DNA from: Streptomyces sp. Q6
Lineage (GTDB): Bacteria > Actinomycetota > Actinomycetes > Streptomycetales > Streptomycetaceae
Length of the DNA stretch: 64,000 bases
Assembly: GCF_036967205.1 (NCBI RefSeq)
Contig: NZ_CP146022.1
Span: 620,001 to 684,000 of the forward strand
Direction: 5' to 3'
The position numbers were made by a program, and so were the translations under genes. The notes below the pieces were generated by a model, which was not told the origin of the DNA, searched no databases, and saw only the letters and a list, made by a program, of their open reading frames with translations. Positions 44,019 to 52,662 of the stretch are shown piece after piece. Within the stretch, counting starts at the first letter, position 1; each line of letters opens with the position of its first letter.

Positions 44019-44061
44019 TTGAGCCCGGATCGAGCCGGGATCGAGACTCCGCCCCCAGGCT
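44019..44061 (+). promoter_or_regulatory. Triple SARP box and -10 for the KSIII operon
   Basis: TTGAGCC (44019-44025), TCGAGCC (44030-44036) and TCGAGAC (44041-44047) repeat every 11 bases. Exactly eight bases later CAGGCT (44056-44061) fits as -10. The reverse strand reads TCGATCC, TCGATCC and TCAAGCC with the same period towards the ACP gene. Confidence 0.78.
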
Positions 44062-44155
44062 GGTGGACGTATCCGACCCTGCCCTCGACCCCCACCGAAC
44101 ATCGACCGAACCATCGACCGAACCCCAAGTCCGCTGCCTCCGTCGGGAGTTGACG

Positions 44156-45160
44156 TTGTCCCAGCAGATCAGGGCCGCCGCGGGCGGCCACAGCAGAATT
44201 CTCGGCATCGGCGGCTACCGGCCGCGCACGGTGGTGTCGAACGACGAGATGTGCGCGCGGGTCGACTCGTCCCCGCAGTGGATCGAGAGCCGCAGCGGCA
44301 TCCGCGAACGGCGTTTCGCGCAGCCGGACGAGACGCTGGCGGTGATGGCCGTGGCCGCCGCGGGCAAGGCGCTGGCGCACGCCGGAGCCGTACCCGACCA
44401 GGTCGATCTGGTGCTGGTCGCGAGCATGTCGAACCTGGTGCAGACGCCGCCGCTGTCGGTCCGGGTGGCCGAGGCGCTCGGTGCGCGGAACGCGGCCGGG
44501 GTGGATGTGTCGGCCGCGTGCGCGGGGTTCTGCCACGCGCTGGCCATCGCCTCGGACGCGGTGTCGGCGGGCAGCGCCCGGCATGTGCTGGTGATCGGCA
44601 CGGAACGGATGACGGACATCGTCGATCCCCTGGACCGGAGCGTCTCCGTGCTGTTCGCCGACGGCGCCGGCGCGGCGGTCGTCGGCCCGTCCCCGACCCC
44701 CGGGATCGGACCCGTGGTCCGTGGCGCGGCGGGCCGGTACGAGCAGGCGCTGAGCATGAGCGCGAGCTGGGACGCGTTCGCCGCCGACCCGGATCCGCGG
44801 CGGCGTCCGTGGATGCGGATGGACGGGCGGCGCGTGTTCCGCTGGGCCATGGAGGAGGTGGCGCCGCAGGCCCGCCTCGCGCTGACGGCGGCGGGCGTCG
44901 AACCGGCCGGGCTCGACGTGTTCGTACCGCACCAGGCGAACCTGCGGATGATCGAGCTGATGGCCGAGCGGCTCGGCCTTGGGGCCGGTACGGCGATCGC
45001 CCGGGACGTGGTCCGCTCGGGCAACACCTCGGCGGCGTCGGTGCCGTTGGCGTTGGAGGCGCTGCTGACGGCAGGCACCGCGAGTACCGGCGACACGGCC
45101 CTGCTGATGGGCTTCGGCGCGGGCCTCAACTTCGCCGGACAGGTGGTGGCGCTGCCGTGA
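44156..45160 (+). CDS. Ketoacyl-ACP synthase III (starter-unit KSIII), 334 aa
   Basis: The catalytic triad is seen as Cys in SAACAGFCHAL, His in VPHQANLRMI and Asn in SGNTSAASVPLAL, as in FabH, ZhuH and FrnI. KSIII enzymes in aromatic clusters condense a short acyl-CoA with malonyl-ACP to make a non-acetate primer. A TTG start at 44156 is chosen because GGGAG lies six bases upstream and the protein then begins just ahead of the usual SRILGIGGYRP. Longer readings would start inside the promoter. The stop overlaps the flavin reductase start (GTGA). Confidence 0.9.
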   Translation: MSQQIRAAAGGHSRILGIGGYRPRTVVSNDEMCARVDSSPQWIESRSGIRERRFAQPDETLAVMAVAAAGKALAHAGAVPDQVDLVLVASMSNLVQTPPLSVRVAEALGARNAAGVDVSAACAGFCHALAIASDAVSAGSARHVLVIGTERMTDIVDPLDRSVSVLFADGAGAAVVGPSPTPGIGPVVRGAAGRYEQALSMSASWDAFAADPDPRRRPWMRMDGRRVFRWAMEEVAPQARLALTAAGVEPAGLDVFVPHQANLRMIELMAERLGLGAGTAIARDVVRSGNTSAASVPLALEALLTAGTASTGDTALLMGFGAGLNFAGQVVALP

Positions 45161-45681
45161 GCGAACGTACGGAGACGGTGCGCGCGCAGCGGGTACGCAC
45201 GGAGACCGGGGCGCCGGCCGCCGAGGACTTCCGGGCCGCGATGGCCCGCTTCCCGGCCGGTGTCGTGGTGGTCACGACCCGGGGCGCGCGCGGTGAACCC
45301 CGCGGGTTCACGGCGAGTTCGTTCTGTTCGGTGTCCCTGGACCCGCCGCTGGTCCTGGTCTGTCTGGCGAACACGGCCGACTCGTACGCGGCGTTCGCCG
45401 ACTGCGGCCACTTCGCGGTGAGCATGCTCGGACCCGAACACCGGCCGCTGGCGCAGCGGTTCGCGACGAAGGGCGCCGACAAGTTCGCCCCCGACGGTCT
45501 GGCGCGTACGCCGGCGGGGCTGCCGGTGGTGGCGGGCGCGCTCGCGGAGCTGGACTGCGCCGTGGACGCACGGCACCCGGCCGGGGATCACACGATCCTG
45601 GTCGGCCGGGTGTCCGGGCTGCGGCTGGGCGACGGCCCGCCCCTGGTCTATTACGAGCGGGGCTTCCGGTCCCTGGCCTGA
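45157..45681 (+). CDS. NAD(P)H:flavin reductase of a two-component monooxygenase (ActVB-like), 174 aa
   Basis: The split-barrel flavin reductase domain is clear: FRAAMARFPAGVVVVTT, GFTASSFCSVSLDPPLVLVC, FAVSMLGPEHRPLAQRFA, and a final DHTILVGRVSGLRLGD with YYERGFRSL. It supplies free reduced FMN/FAD to a partner oxygenase. The likely partner is the frameshifted acyl-CoA-dehydrogenase-like enzyme at 33263-34416, a pair comparable to ActVB and ActVA-ORF5. It is coupled to KSIII by a GTGA overlap, so it is under the SARP box at 44019. It converges with the second SARP gene after 16 bases. Confidence 0.88.
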   Translation: MSERTETVRAQRVRTETGAPAAEDFRAAMARFPAGVVVVTTRGARGEPRGFTASSFCSVSLDPPLVLVCLANTADSYAAFADCGHFAVSMLGPEHRPLAQRFATKGADKFAPDGLARTPAGLPVVAGALAELDCAVDARHPAGDHTILVGRVSGLRLGDGPPLVYYERGFRSLA

Positions 45682-45697
45682 GAACCGGTCGGGCCGC

Positions 45698-46519
45698 TCA
45701 GGCCAGGGCTCCGACCGGCGCGGGCCTCGGCGTCGGCATGCTGTCGTCGAGGTCCGCCTCCCCGCTGAGCACGGCGAGTTGCAGCCGCTGGAGGCGCGCG
45801 CCGGGCTCCAGGCCGAGGCCGTCCACCATGCGTTCCCGCAGCCGCTGGAAGGCGGCCAGGGCGTCCTGTCGGCGACCGCAGCGGTAGAGCGCGATCATCA
45901 ACTGGGCGTGCAGGTCCTCGTGGTACGGGTACTGCGAGACCAGGGCCGACAGTTCGCTGACCGCCTCCCGGTGCCGGCCGAGCCGCAGGTCGCCCTCGAC
46001 GCAGCGCTCGATCATGCCGAGCCGGCACTCCTCCATCCGTACCGCCTCGGAACGCAGCAGCGGGCCGTGCTCGATGTCGGCCAGCAGCGGGCCGCGCCAG
46101 AGCTTCAGCGCCGAGCGGAAGTGACCGACCGCGCCACGGATATCGCCTTCGAGCTCCGCCGCGCGTCCGGCGGCGGCGATCCTGCGGAATTCCCGCAGAT
46201 CTACCCGGCTGTTCTCCTCGACGTTGAATACATAACCGCACGGCCACGTCATCAGGAGACGCCGAGAGACATCTGTGACTGAGCACTCCCCCATGGACGC
46301 GAGGGATTTACGAAGCTGCAACACGTACGTCTGGAGCGTGGTGAGGGCACTGCGCGGGGGTTCGTCACCCCATAATTCCGTGAGAAGGGAATTGACCGTC
46401 ACCGGCTTGCCCTCGTTGAGCAGCAGAAGTGCCAGGACTTTGCGTGGTTTACGCGCCGACGGGATATCACTTCGGCCATTCCAGCTGACCGACAGCGGAC
46501 CCATGAGTCGCATTTCCAT
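45698..46519 (-). CDS. SARP-family pathway activator, intact, 273 aa
   Basis: The OmpR-type winged helix (about residues 1-97: LMGPLSVSWNG, RKPRKVLALLLLNEG, LLTELWGDEPPRSAL, TLQTYVLQLRKSL) is followed by the BTAD helical domain (about 105-250, with LHAQLMIALYRCGRRQDALA). The size equals that of ActII-ORF4 and DnrI. It probably binds the 11-base-spaced TCGAG heptamers across the cluster. Because the other SARP is frameshifted, this may be the main activator. ATG 46519 has GGAGG at ideal distance. The upstream gap is AT-rich and holds a palindrome at 46624-46637, so the gene is likely controlled from outside the cluster. Confidence 0.92.
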   Translation of the reverse strand: MEMRLMGPLSVSWNGRSDIPSARKPRKVLALLLLNEGKPVTVNSLLTELWGDEPPRSALTTLQTYVLQLRKSLASMGECSVTDVSRRLLMTWPCGYVFNVEENSRVDLREFRRIAAAGRAAELEGDIRGAVGHFRSALKLWRGPLLADIEHGPLLRSEAVRMEECRLGMIERCVEGDLRLGRHREAVSELSALVSQYPYHEDLHAQLMIALYRCGRRQDALAAFQRLRERMVDGLGLEPGARLQRLQLAVLSGEADLDDSMPTPRPAPVGALA

Positions 46520-46623
46520 AGCTTTCCTCCGTAAACGGCGTCATCAAGCGTTCAAGCCACAGGAAACCTCTCGCTTTCAACCAGTCGCAGAGTAGGCGGC
46601 GCTTCATTGAGGAAATGTTAAAT

Positions 46624-46637
46624 GTGACTCAAGTCAC
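46624..46637. promoter_or_regulatory. Palindrome upstream of the intact SARP gene, candidate operator
   Basis: GTGACT and AGTCAC flank a CA centre, a perfect 6+6 repeat in AT-rich sequence about 105 bases before the SARP start. No regulator can be assigned to it from sequence alone. Confidence 0.4.
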
Positions 46638-46671
46638 GAGAAGCGGACCTTGTCTGTTTCTGAACCACCAA

Positions 46672-46703
46672 ATGCGGCCCGCCGGTGTTTCGGCGGGCCG
46701 CAT
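46672..46703 (-). terminator. Hairpin terminator after the exporter gene
   Basis: ATGCGGCCCGCCG and its complement form a perfect 13-base stem with a GTGTTT loop. It starts 18 bases past the exporter stop (on the minus strand) and separates that gene from the SARP gene. Confidence 0.82.
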
Positions 46704-46721
46704 CGAGGGAACGCAGACGAA

Positions 46722-48173
46722 TCAGTCTCGGGGTTTTCCGGGAGCCGCGAAGGCGGCGACGACACCGACCGCCGCGATCCCCGCCCCGACGGCGAAGGCC
46801 AGCGCGTATCCCGACGCGTAGGCATGGCGCACGAGGTCGGCCGTCGGCCGCACCCCGTCCAGCAGCCCGTTGACCCGGGTGGTGGCCACCGCGGCGAGTA
46901 CGGCGAGCCCGAGCGCGCCGCCCAACTGCCGTGTGGCGTTGAGGAGTCCGGAGGCCAGACCGGCCTGGTGCGGCGGCACCCCGGCGACGCCGGCGATGGC
47001 GGAGGCCGACATCGAGATGCCCTGTCCGGCGCCGAGCACGATCGTGGGGCCGAGGAGCGCGGCCGCGAAGGTGGCGTGCTCGTCGATCGCGGCGAGCCAG
47101 AGCAGCCCGCCGGCGGTCAGCGTCATTCCGGCCACGAGCGTGGTCCGTGCGCCGACCCTGCGGACCAGCGGAGCGGAGAACTGCGCCGCGACCATGATCG
47201 AGACGGCCAGCGGCAGATACGCGAAGCCGGTGCGCAGGGGGCTGTAGTCACGCACCTGATGCAGGAAGAGCGTGAGGAAGTAGAACATGCTGAACAGGGC
47301 GGCGCCGCTGGTCGCCGCGACCACGTTGGCGGCGGTGACGGACCGGGAGCGGAAGATGTCGAGCGGCATCAGCGGCTCCGCCGCGACCCGTGCCTCGATG
47401 ACCACGAAGGCGCCGAGGAGGAGCAGTCCGGCGACGAGCGGGACCAGGGTGCGGGCGGAGTCCCAGCCGTGCGGTCCGCTCTGCACGATGCCGAAGACGA
47501 GGACGACGAGACCCGCGGTGACCGCGAGCGCGCCGGGCACGTCGAGCCGCTTGCCCGAACCCTCGTGGCGCAGCTCGGTGATGACCCAGGCGACCCCGGC
47601 GAACAGGACCACGCCGAGGGGGATGTTGACGAACAGGATCCAGCGCCAGGAGAGCCAGTCGGTGAGGACGCCGCCGGCCAGCGCTCCGAAGGCGCCGCCC
47701 GCTCCGGACACCGCGCCCCAGGCCCCGAACGCCTTGTGGCGCTGGTGCGGGTCGGTGAACGTGGTGCCGAGGACGGCGAGGGTGGTCGGCGCGATCACGG
47801 CGGCGGCCAGGCCCTGGACGGCACGGGCGGTGACCAGCGTACCGGCGTTCTGGCTGATGCCGCCGACCAGGCTGGCGAGGGTGAAGAGCACGATGCCGGT
47901 CAGGAACACGCGGCGGCGGCCGAAGAGGTCGGCGATCCGGCCGCCGAGCAGCAGGAACCCGGCGAAGGTGATGGTGTAGGCGTTCACGACCCACTGGAGG
48001 CTGCTCGCGCTGAAGTGCAGGCTGCTCTGGATGGCCGGCAGGGCGACGTTGACGACGGCGACGCTGAGCGTGACCAGGAACTGGGCCAGGCAGCAGACGG
48101 CCAGGACGAGCCCGAGCCGGGGCGGTGCCGAGGAGCGGGGGGTCCCGACGGTTTCGGTGACGTGAGCGGTCAT
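46722..48173 (-). CDS. DHA2-family MFS drug/polyketide exporter, 483 aa
   Basis: About 14 hydrophobic helices are present, with the antiporter motif AITIT-like region VNAYTITFAGFLLLGGRIAD and the loop DLFGRRRVFL. Also typical are VVNVALPAIQSSL in helix 1 and GAWGAVSGAGGAFGALAGG (motif C). Drug:H+ antiporters of this group (ActII-ORF2-like) export the end product and give self-resistance. Its ATG overlaps the DsbA-like gene stop (ATGA). It is read leftward from the HxlR-facing promoter and ends at a hairpin, so it is a separate unit from the SARP gene. Confidence 0.9.
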   Translation of the reverse strand: MTAHVTETVGTPRSSAPPRLGLVLAVCCLAQFLVTLSVAVVNVALPAIQSSLHFSASSLQWVVNAYTITFAGFLLLGGRIADLFGRRRVFLTGIVLFTLASLVGGISQNAGTLVTARAVQGLAAAVIAPTTLAVLGTTFTDPHQRHKAFGAWGAVSGAGGAFGALAGGVLTDWLSWRWILFVNIPLGVVLFAGVAWVITELRHEGSGKRLDVPGALAVTAGLVVLVFGIVQSGPHGWDSARTLVPLVAGLLLLGAFVVIEARVAAEPLMPLDIFRSRSVTAANVVAATSGAALFSMFYFLTLFLHQVRDYSPLRTGFAYLPLAVSIMVAAQFSAPLVRRVGARTTLVAGMTLTAGGLLWLAAIDEHATFAAALLGPTIVLGAGQGISMSASAIAGVAGVPPHQAGLASGLLNATRQLGGALGLAVLAAVATTRVNGLLDGVRPTADLVRHAYASGYALAFAVGAGIAAVGVVAAFAAPGKPRD

Positions 48174-48814
48174 CGGGCGACAGTGCTCCTTCGCAGGAGG
48201 TCGGTGAGGGTCTCGACGGGCTGGGCGCCCGACGTCACGTACGTCTCGGCGAAGACGAAGGACGGAACGGCGGACACGCCCAGCTGAAGGGCGCGGTCCT
48301 CGTCCGCGCGCACGGCGGCCGCGTAGTCGTCGCCGTCGAGCGTCTTGCCCACGTCCTCGGCGTCGAGGCCCGCCTCCGCGCCGAGCCGTACGAGCGTGTC
48401 GCGGTCGGCGAGCGAGGCGCCCTCGGCGGTGTAGGCGCGCATCAACCGCTCCTGGAACGGCTCGGCGAGGCCGCGGTCGGCGGCGAGGTGCACGACGCGG
48501 TGCGCGTCGAAGGTGTTCACCGGACGCGCCCGGTCCAGGTGGTACTCGAGGCCCTCGGCGGCGGCGGTCGCGGTGACGCCGGCCAGCAGCTGGGCCGCTT
48601 GTTCCGGGGGGATGCCCTGGCGGCGCAGCATGCGCTGGGCGATGGTCTCGTCGATGTCCTTCGGAGTGGTCGGATCGAGTTCGAAGCTCCGCCACCGCAC
48701 GCGCACCGAGTCGCGGTGTTCGAAGCCCGCGAGGGCTGCTTCGAACTTCCGCTTCCCGATGAAGCACCAGGGGCAGATGACGTCGGACCAGATCTCCACT
48801 GTGATCTCGTTCAC
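48170..48814 (-). CDS. DsbA-family oxidoreductase, FrnE type, 214 aa
   Basis: The thioredoxin-fold active site is CPWC in SDVICPWCFIGKRKF, with the helical insert typical of the FrnE subgroup and the cis-Pro strand LGVSAVPSFVFAE. FrnE itself comes from the frenolicin cluster; related proteins are also widespread. There is no signal sequence, so it works in the cytoplasm. It shares a transcript with the exporter and is divergent from the HxlR regulator, which is probably redox- or aldehyde-responsive. GTG 48814 gives the normal family length; upstream readings cross the promoter. Confidence 0.88.
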   Translation of the reverse strand: MNEITVEIWSDVICPWCFIGKRKFEAALAGFEHRDSVRVRWRSFELDPTTPKDIDETIAQRMLRRQGIPPEQAAQLLAGVTATAAAEGLEYHLDRARPVNTFDAHRVVHLAADRGLAEPFQERLMRAYTAEGASLADRDTLVRLGAEAGLDAEDVGKTLDGDDYAAAVRADEDRALQLGVSAVPSFVFAETYVTSGAQPVETLTDLLRRSTVAR

Positions 48815-48855
48815 CGGGCTAACTCTAGGTTTTCGGCTTTCTCTGAGTAAGGGCA

Positions 48856-48867
48856 TACCTCGGGGTA
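48856..48867. promoter_or_regulatory. TACC-N4-GGTA repeat, candidate HxlR operator
   Basis: A short inverted repeat (TACC, four bases, GGTA) lies in the 63-base gap between the divergent DsbA-like and HxlR genes, 11 bases before the HxlR ATG. HxlR-family proteins often bind short sites of this kind next to their own gene. Confidence 0.35.
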
Positions 48868-48877
48868 AGCTCAGGTC

Positions 48878-49273
48878 ATGGACGTAGGAGTGCAGGCAGC
48901 GCGCAAGGGGCTCGACCCGGCAAGTGACGTATTCAACAGCGACTGCCCGGGTCGCACGGTCCTCGACCACGTCACCAGCCGCTGGGGGGTGCTCATCCTC
49001 GCCTCGCTGCGCGAGGGGCCGCTGCGCTTCTACGAGCTGCGGGACCGCATCGGCGGCATCAGCGAGAAGATGCTCTCCCAGAACCTACGGGTGCTCGGCC
49101 GGGACGGCCTGGTGGCCCGCGAGGTGGAGCCCACCCTGCCGCCCAAGGTGTCCTATCGCCTGACGCCGCTGGGCAGCGGTCTCGCCGGACCGTTGCAGGG
49201 CCTCCTCGACTGGGTCGCCGGCCACACGCACGACATCGTGGCGGCGCAGCGGGATCACGACGCCCAGGGCTGA
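48878..49273 (+). CDS. HxlR-family winged-helix regulator, 131 aa
   Basis: The HxlR core is unmistakable: a lone N-terminal Cys (NSDCPGRTVLDHV), then SRWGVLILASLREGPLRFYE, KMLSQNLRVLGRDGLV, and the wing REVEPTLPPKVSYRLT. Many members sense quinones or electrophiles through the N-terminal Cys. It is divergent from the DsbA-exporter pair and probably represses it until the quinone product appears, a sensible self-resistance circuit. That link is inference. The 3' end overlaps the convergent ABC ATPase gene by 19 bases. Confidence 0.9.
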   Translation: MDVGVQAARKGLDPASDVFNSDCPGRTVLDHVTSRWGVLILASLREGPLRFYELRDRIGGISEKMLSQNLRVLGRDGLVAREVEPTLPPKVSYRLTPLGSGLAGPLQGLLDWVAGHTHDIVAAQRDHDAQG

Positions 49274-50823
49274 CCTTCGCCCAGCACGGGCGCCGCGTCG
49301 ACGAGTTCTCGCGTGTACGGGTGCGCGGGGGCGACCAGCACCTGCCGCGCCGGGCCCTGTTCGACGAGGCGGCCCGCCCGCATCACCGCCACGCGGTCGC
49401 ACCACTCCCGCACCACGCCCAGATCGTGCGAGATGAGCAGCACGGCGAGCCCGAGTTCCGTGCGCAGCCTGGCGAGCAGCTCCAGGATGCGGGCCTGCAC
49501 GGAGACGTCGAGGGCGGAGACCGGTTCGTCGCAGACGAGCAGGCTCGGCCCGGGGGCGAGGGCGCGGGCGATGGCCACCCGCTGCCGCTGTCCGCCGGAG
49601 AGTTCGGCGGGACGGCGATCGAGGAGCGTGTGGCTCAGCGCCACCTGGTCGAAGAGTTCCGCCACCCGGATCCGCCGTGCGCGTCGGTCCCCGATCCCCT
49701 GGGCGCGCAGCGGTTCCTCCACGCTTCTGCGCACGCTCCAGCGCGGGTCCAGTGCGGCGTAGGGACTCTGCTGCACCAGTTGCGGGCGGTCGCCCGGCCG
49801 TTCCACCGACAGGCGGACGGATCCCGAATGGGGCCGGTCGAGGCCGGTCACCAGCCGGGCGGTGGTGGACTTCCCGCTGCCCGACTCCCCCACGAGACCG
49901 AAGACCTCGCCGTGCCCGACGGTGAACGACACCCCGTCGACCGCTCGGTGCCGCCGCCCGTACTCCTTGGTCACGGCGTCGACGACCAGCAGCGGCGCGG
50001 CCGGGTCGCCGGACGGGCGGTGGTGCGCCGGTCCCGGGGCGCGGCGTGCGGCCGCGACGAGGCGCGCGGTGTAGGCGTGCCGGGGCCGTTCCAGGACCTC
50101 ACGGGCGGGGCCGCACTCGACGATCCGGCCGCCCGACATCACCGCGATCCGGTCGGCGCGCCCGGCGGCGACGGCCAGGTCGTGGGTGATGAACAGGACC
50201 CCGATGCCCCGTTCGGCCACCAGTTCGCCGAGGCGGTCCAGGATGCGGCGCTGCACGGTGACGTCGAGGGCGCTCGTGGGCTCGTCGGCGATGAGCAGCT
50301 TGGGCCGGCAGGCGAGGGCGGCCGCGACGAGGGCGCGCTGCCGCTGTCCGCCGGAGAGTTCGTGCGGGTAGGCGCGGGCGCAGCGCTCCGGGTCGTCCAG
50401 GCCCGCCTCGGCCATCAGTTCCACGGCCCGCCGCCGGGCGAGGTCCCGCCCGGCGCGTGCGTGGACGCGCAGCGCCTCCGCGACCTGGGCGCCGACCCGC
50501 TGGACCGGGTCGAGGGAAGCCGTCGGGTCCTGCGGCACGAACCCCACCACGGCGCCGCGCAGTTCGCGCAGCTCCCGCTCCGACAGGGCCGCCGTGTCCC
50601 GGCCCGCGACGAGCGCTCGCCCGGAGCCGATCCGGCCGCCGGGCGGGAGCAGTCCGATCAGGGCGTGCGCGAGCGTGCTCTTGCCCGAGCCCGATTCACC
50701 GACGACGGCGACGACCTCCCCCGCGCCGACCGTCAGATCCACGCCTCGCAGGGCGGGTTCGGCACCGTAGGAGACGGTCAGCCCCCGTACGTCGAGCACC
50801 GGTTCACCGGTCACCGTGGTCAT
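49255..50823 (-). CDS. Dual-domain dipeptide/oligopeptide ABC ATPase (DppDF fusion), 522 aa
   Basis: Two nucleotide-binding domains are joined in one chain. The first has Walker A GESGSGKSTLA, signature LSGGQRQRAL and Walker B LLIADEPTSALD. The second has GESGSGKSTTA, LSGGQRQRVA and LLVCDEPVSALD. Each is followed by the extended C-terminal helix of peptide-type ATPases (GRIVECGPAREVL and GRLVEQGPARQVL). It energises the two permeases encoded just upstream, whose last gene it overlaps by 20 bases. Uptake of a peptide, nickel chelate or a pathway precursor is possible. Confidence 0.92.
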   Translation of the reverse strand: MTTVTGEPVLDVRGLTVSYGAEPALRGVDLTVGAGEVVAVVGESGSGKSTLAHALIGLLPPGGRIGSGRALVAGRDTAALSERELRELRGAVVGFVPQDPTASLDPVQRVGAQVAEALRVHARAGRDLARRRAVELMAEAGLDDPERCARAYPHELSGGQRQRALVAAALACRPKLLIADEPTSALDVTVQRRILDRLGELVAERGIGVLFITHDLAVAAGRADRIAVMSGGRIVECGPAREVLERPRHAYTARLVAAARRAPGPAHHRPSGDPAAPLLVVDAVTKEYGRRHRAVDGVSFTVGHGEVFGLVGESGSGKSTTARLVTGLDRPHSGSVRLSVERPGDRPQLVQQSPYAALDPRWSVRRSVEEPLRAQGIGDRRARRIRVAELFDQVALSHTLLDRRPAELSGGQRQRVAIARALAPGPSLLVCDEPVSALDVSVQARILELLARLRTELGLAVLLISHDLGVVREWCDRVAVMRAGRLVEQGPARQVLVAPAHPYTRELVDAAPVLGEGQPWAS

Positions 50824-51685
50824 CCCTCTCCTCCCGTTCCAGCGCCCGGCCCGCCCGGTTCGCCGCGAGGATCACGCCGGCGAGGACCAGGCCCGGCAGT
50901 GTCGTCAGCCACCAGGCCGTGGCGAGATAGTCACGGCCCGCCGCGATCAGCGCGCCCCACTCCGGCTCGGGCGGCGGTGCGCCGAAGCCCAGGAAGTCGA
51001 GCGCGGCCACGTTCAGCACGGCCGTACCGAACTCCAGTGCCGCGAGGACCAGGACGGGGGCGGCCGCGTTGGGCAGGATGTGCCGCAGCAGGACGGCGGC
51101 CGGACGCACCCCGGCCAGGCGCGCCGCCGCCACGTAGTCGGCGGACCGTACGCGCAGCACCTCGGCCCGCGCCACCCGGGCGATGCCCGCCACGCCGCTC
51201 ACCCCGACCGCCACCGCCACCTGGACGGTGCCGAAGCCGAGGGCCGAGACGACGGCCAGGGAGAGCAGCAGGCCCGGCAGGGCGAGCAGGACGTCGACCA
51301 GCCGCATCACCACGCCGTCGAGCCATCCGCCCACCGTCCCCGCGACCGCGCCCAGCACCGTCCCGGCCAGCAGGCCGACCGCGACGGCCAGCAGCGCGGC
51401 CCGCAGCGAGGCGCTGGTCCCGTACACCACGCGCGCGAAGACGTCCCGGCCGAGATGGTCGGTCCCGAACCAGTGCCCGCCGCTCGGCGGCAGCAGGCGG
51501 CGCAGTGGATCGGCCGCGAACGGGTCGTGTCCGGCGAACCAGGCCGGGCGCACCGCCCACAGCAGCACGAGGAGCAGGACGAGCAGCGACAGGACGAGGC
51601 CGGGTCTGCGCAGCACCACCGGCACCCGTCGGCTCCGGGGTGCGGCCGCGGGCGCCGCCACCTCTTGGTCGACGACAGCTGTCAT
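50804..51685 (-). CDS. Peptide-type ABC permease (DppC type), 293 aa
   Basis: A cytoplasmic N-terminus, a first helix (VLSLLVLLLVLLWAVRPAWF), then the DppC hallmark HWFGTDHLGRDVFARVVYG and five more helices. The EAA-type loop includes DYVAAARLAGVRPAAVLLRH. It forms a heterodimer with the DppB-type permease whose stop it overlaps (ATGA) and uses the dual ATPase downstream. ATG 51685 is fixed by that overlap. Confidence 0.9.
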   Translation of the reverse strand: MTAVVDQEVAAPAAAPRSRRVPVVLRRPGLVLSLLVLLLVLLWAVRPAWFAGHDPFAADPLRRLLPPSGGHWFGTDHLGRDVFARVVYGTSASLRAALLAVAVGLLAGTVLGAVAGTVGGWLDGVVMRLVDVLLALPGLLLSLAVVSALGFGTVQVAVAVGVSGVAGIARVARAEVLRVRSADYVAAARLAGVRPAAVLLRHILPNAAAPVLVLAALEFGTAVLNVAALDFLGFGAPPPEPEWGALIAAGRDYLATAWWLTTLPGLVLAGVILAANRAGRALEREERDDHGDR

Positions 51686-52659
51686 CCCTGCTTCACCCCC
51701 GTTCCGGCCGCGGCCGCCCGCGGATCGAGCAGCGGCACCACCAGGTCCACCAGGAGGCTCGCCGTCGCGGTGAACGCGGCGGTCAGGACGACGACGCCCT
51801 GCACCAGGGGCAGGTCCTGGTCGGTGACCGCCTCCACCGCGACCCGCCCCAGTCCGTCGCGGGCGAACACCGTCTCGACCAGCACGGCACCCGACAGCAG
51901 TTGTCCGCTGATCACGCCGAGCAGCGCGAGCACCGGGACCGACGCGTTGCGCAGGGCGTGCGCCAGGTGCAGCCGGGCCCTGCCCACGCCGCGGGCGCGC
52001 GCCGCGTCGGCGTACGGCTGGGCCAGGGCGTGCCGCATGCCACGGCCGAGGACCTGGGCGAGGACGCAGCCGACGGGCAGCGCCAGGGTCACGGCCGGAA
52101 GCAGCGCCCCTTCGAGCCCCTGGCCCCCGGTCGCGGGGAGCAGTCCCCAGCGGAAGGAGATCCACTGCATGAGCAGCAGGCCGATCCAGAAGCTCGGCAG
52201 GCCCGCCCCGAGCGCGGGCAGCGAACCGGCGAGTCTGCGCAGCGGCGCCGAACGCGGCCAACTCCCGCCCACGGCGAGGCAGATGGCGACGGTGGCGGCG
52301 AGCGGCAGGGCCAGGGCGGCGACGGCGAGCGTCGGCGGGAGCGCCTCCCAGAGGGTCCGGCCGACCGACGCGCCGCTGCGGACCGAGAGCCCCAGGTCGC
52401 CGTGGAGGGCACGGCCGAGCGACGAGACGTACTGTTCGGCGGCCGACCGGTCGAACCCGAGCCGGTGCCGCAGCGCGGCGACCTGCGCGGGGTCGACCGC
52501 CGCGGCGTCCGCGCCGGACTCCCCCGCGAGCATCGTCTCCACGGGGTCGCTCGGCAGCAGGTACAGCACGGCGAACGAGAGCGTGTACGCGGCCCACACG
52601 ACGAGGACGACCCGGGCGAGACGGCGCGCCAGGTAGCGGACGAACACGGCACGGGCCAT
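51682..52659 (-). CDS. Peptide-type ABC permease (DppB type), 325 aa
   Basis: The N-terminal RYLARRLARVVLVVWAAYTL and LYLLPSDPVETMLAG are typical of DppB/OppB permeases, followed by the remaining five helices and the EAA loop AQPYADAARARGVGRARLHL. It lies three bases after the binding-protein gene and overlaps the DppC gene, so the four genes form one tight operon. Confidence 0.9.
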   Translation of the reverse strand: MARAVFVRYLARRLARVVLVVWAAYTLSFAVLYLLPSDPVETMLAGESGADAAAVDPAQVAALRHRLGFDRSAAEQYVSSLGRALHGDLGLSVRSGASVGRTLWEALPPTLAVAALALPLAATVAICLAVGGSWPRSAPLRRLAGSLPALGAGLPSFWIGLLLMQWISFRWGLLPATGGQGLEGALLPAVTLALPVGCVLAQVLGRGMRHALAQPYADAARARGVGRARLHLAHALRNASVPVLALLGVISGQLLSGAVLVETVFARDGLGRVAVEAVTDQDLPLVQGVVVLTAAFTATASLLVDLVVPLLDPRAAAAGTGVKQG

Positions 52660-52662
52660 GGC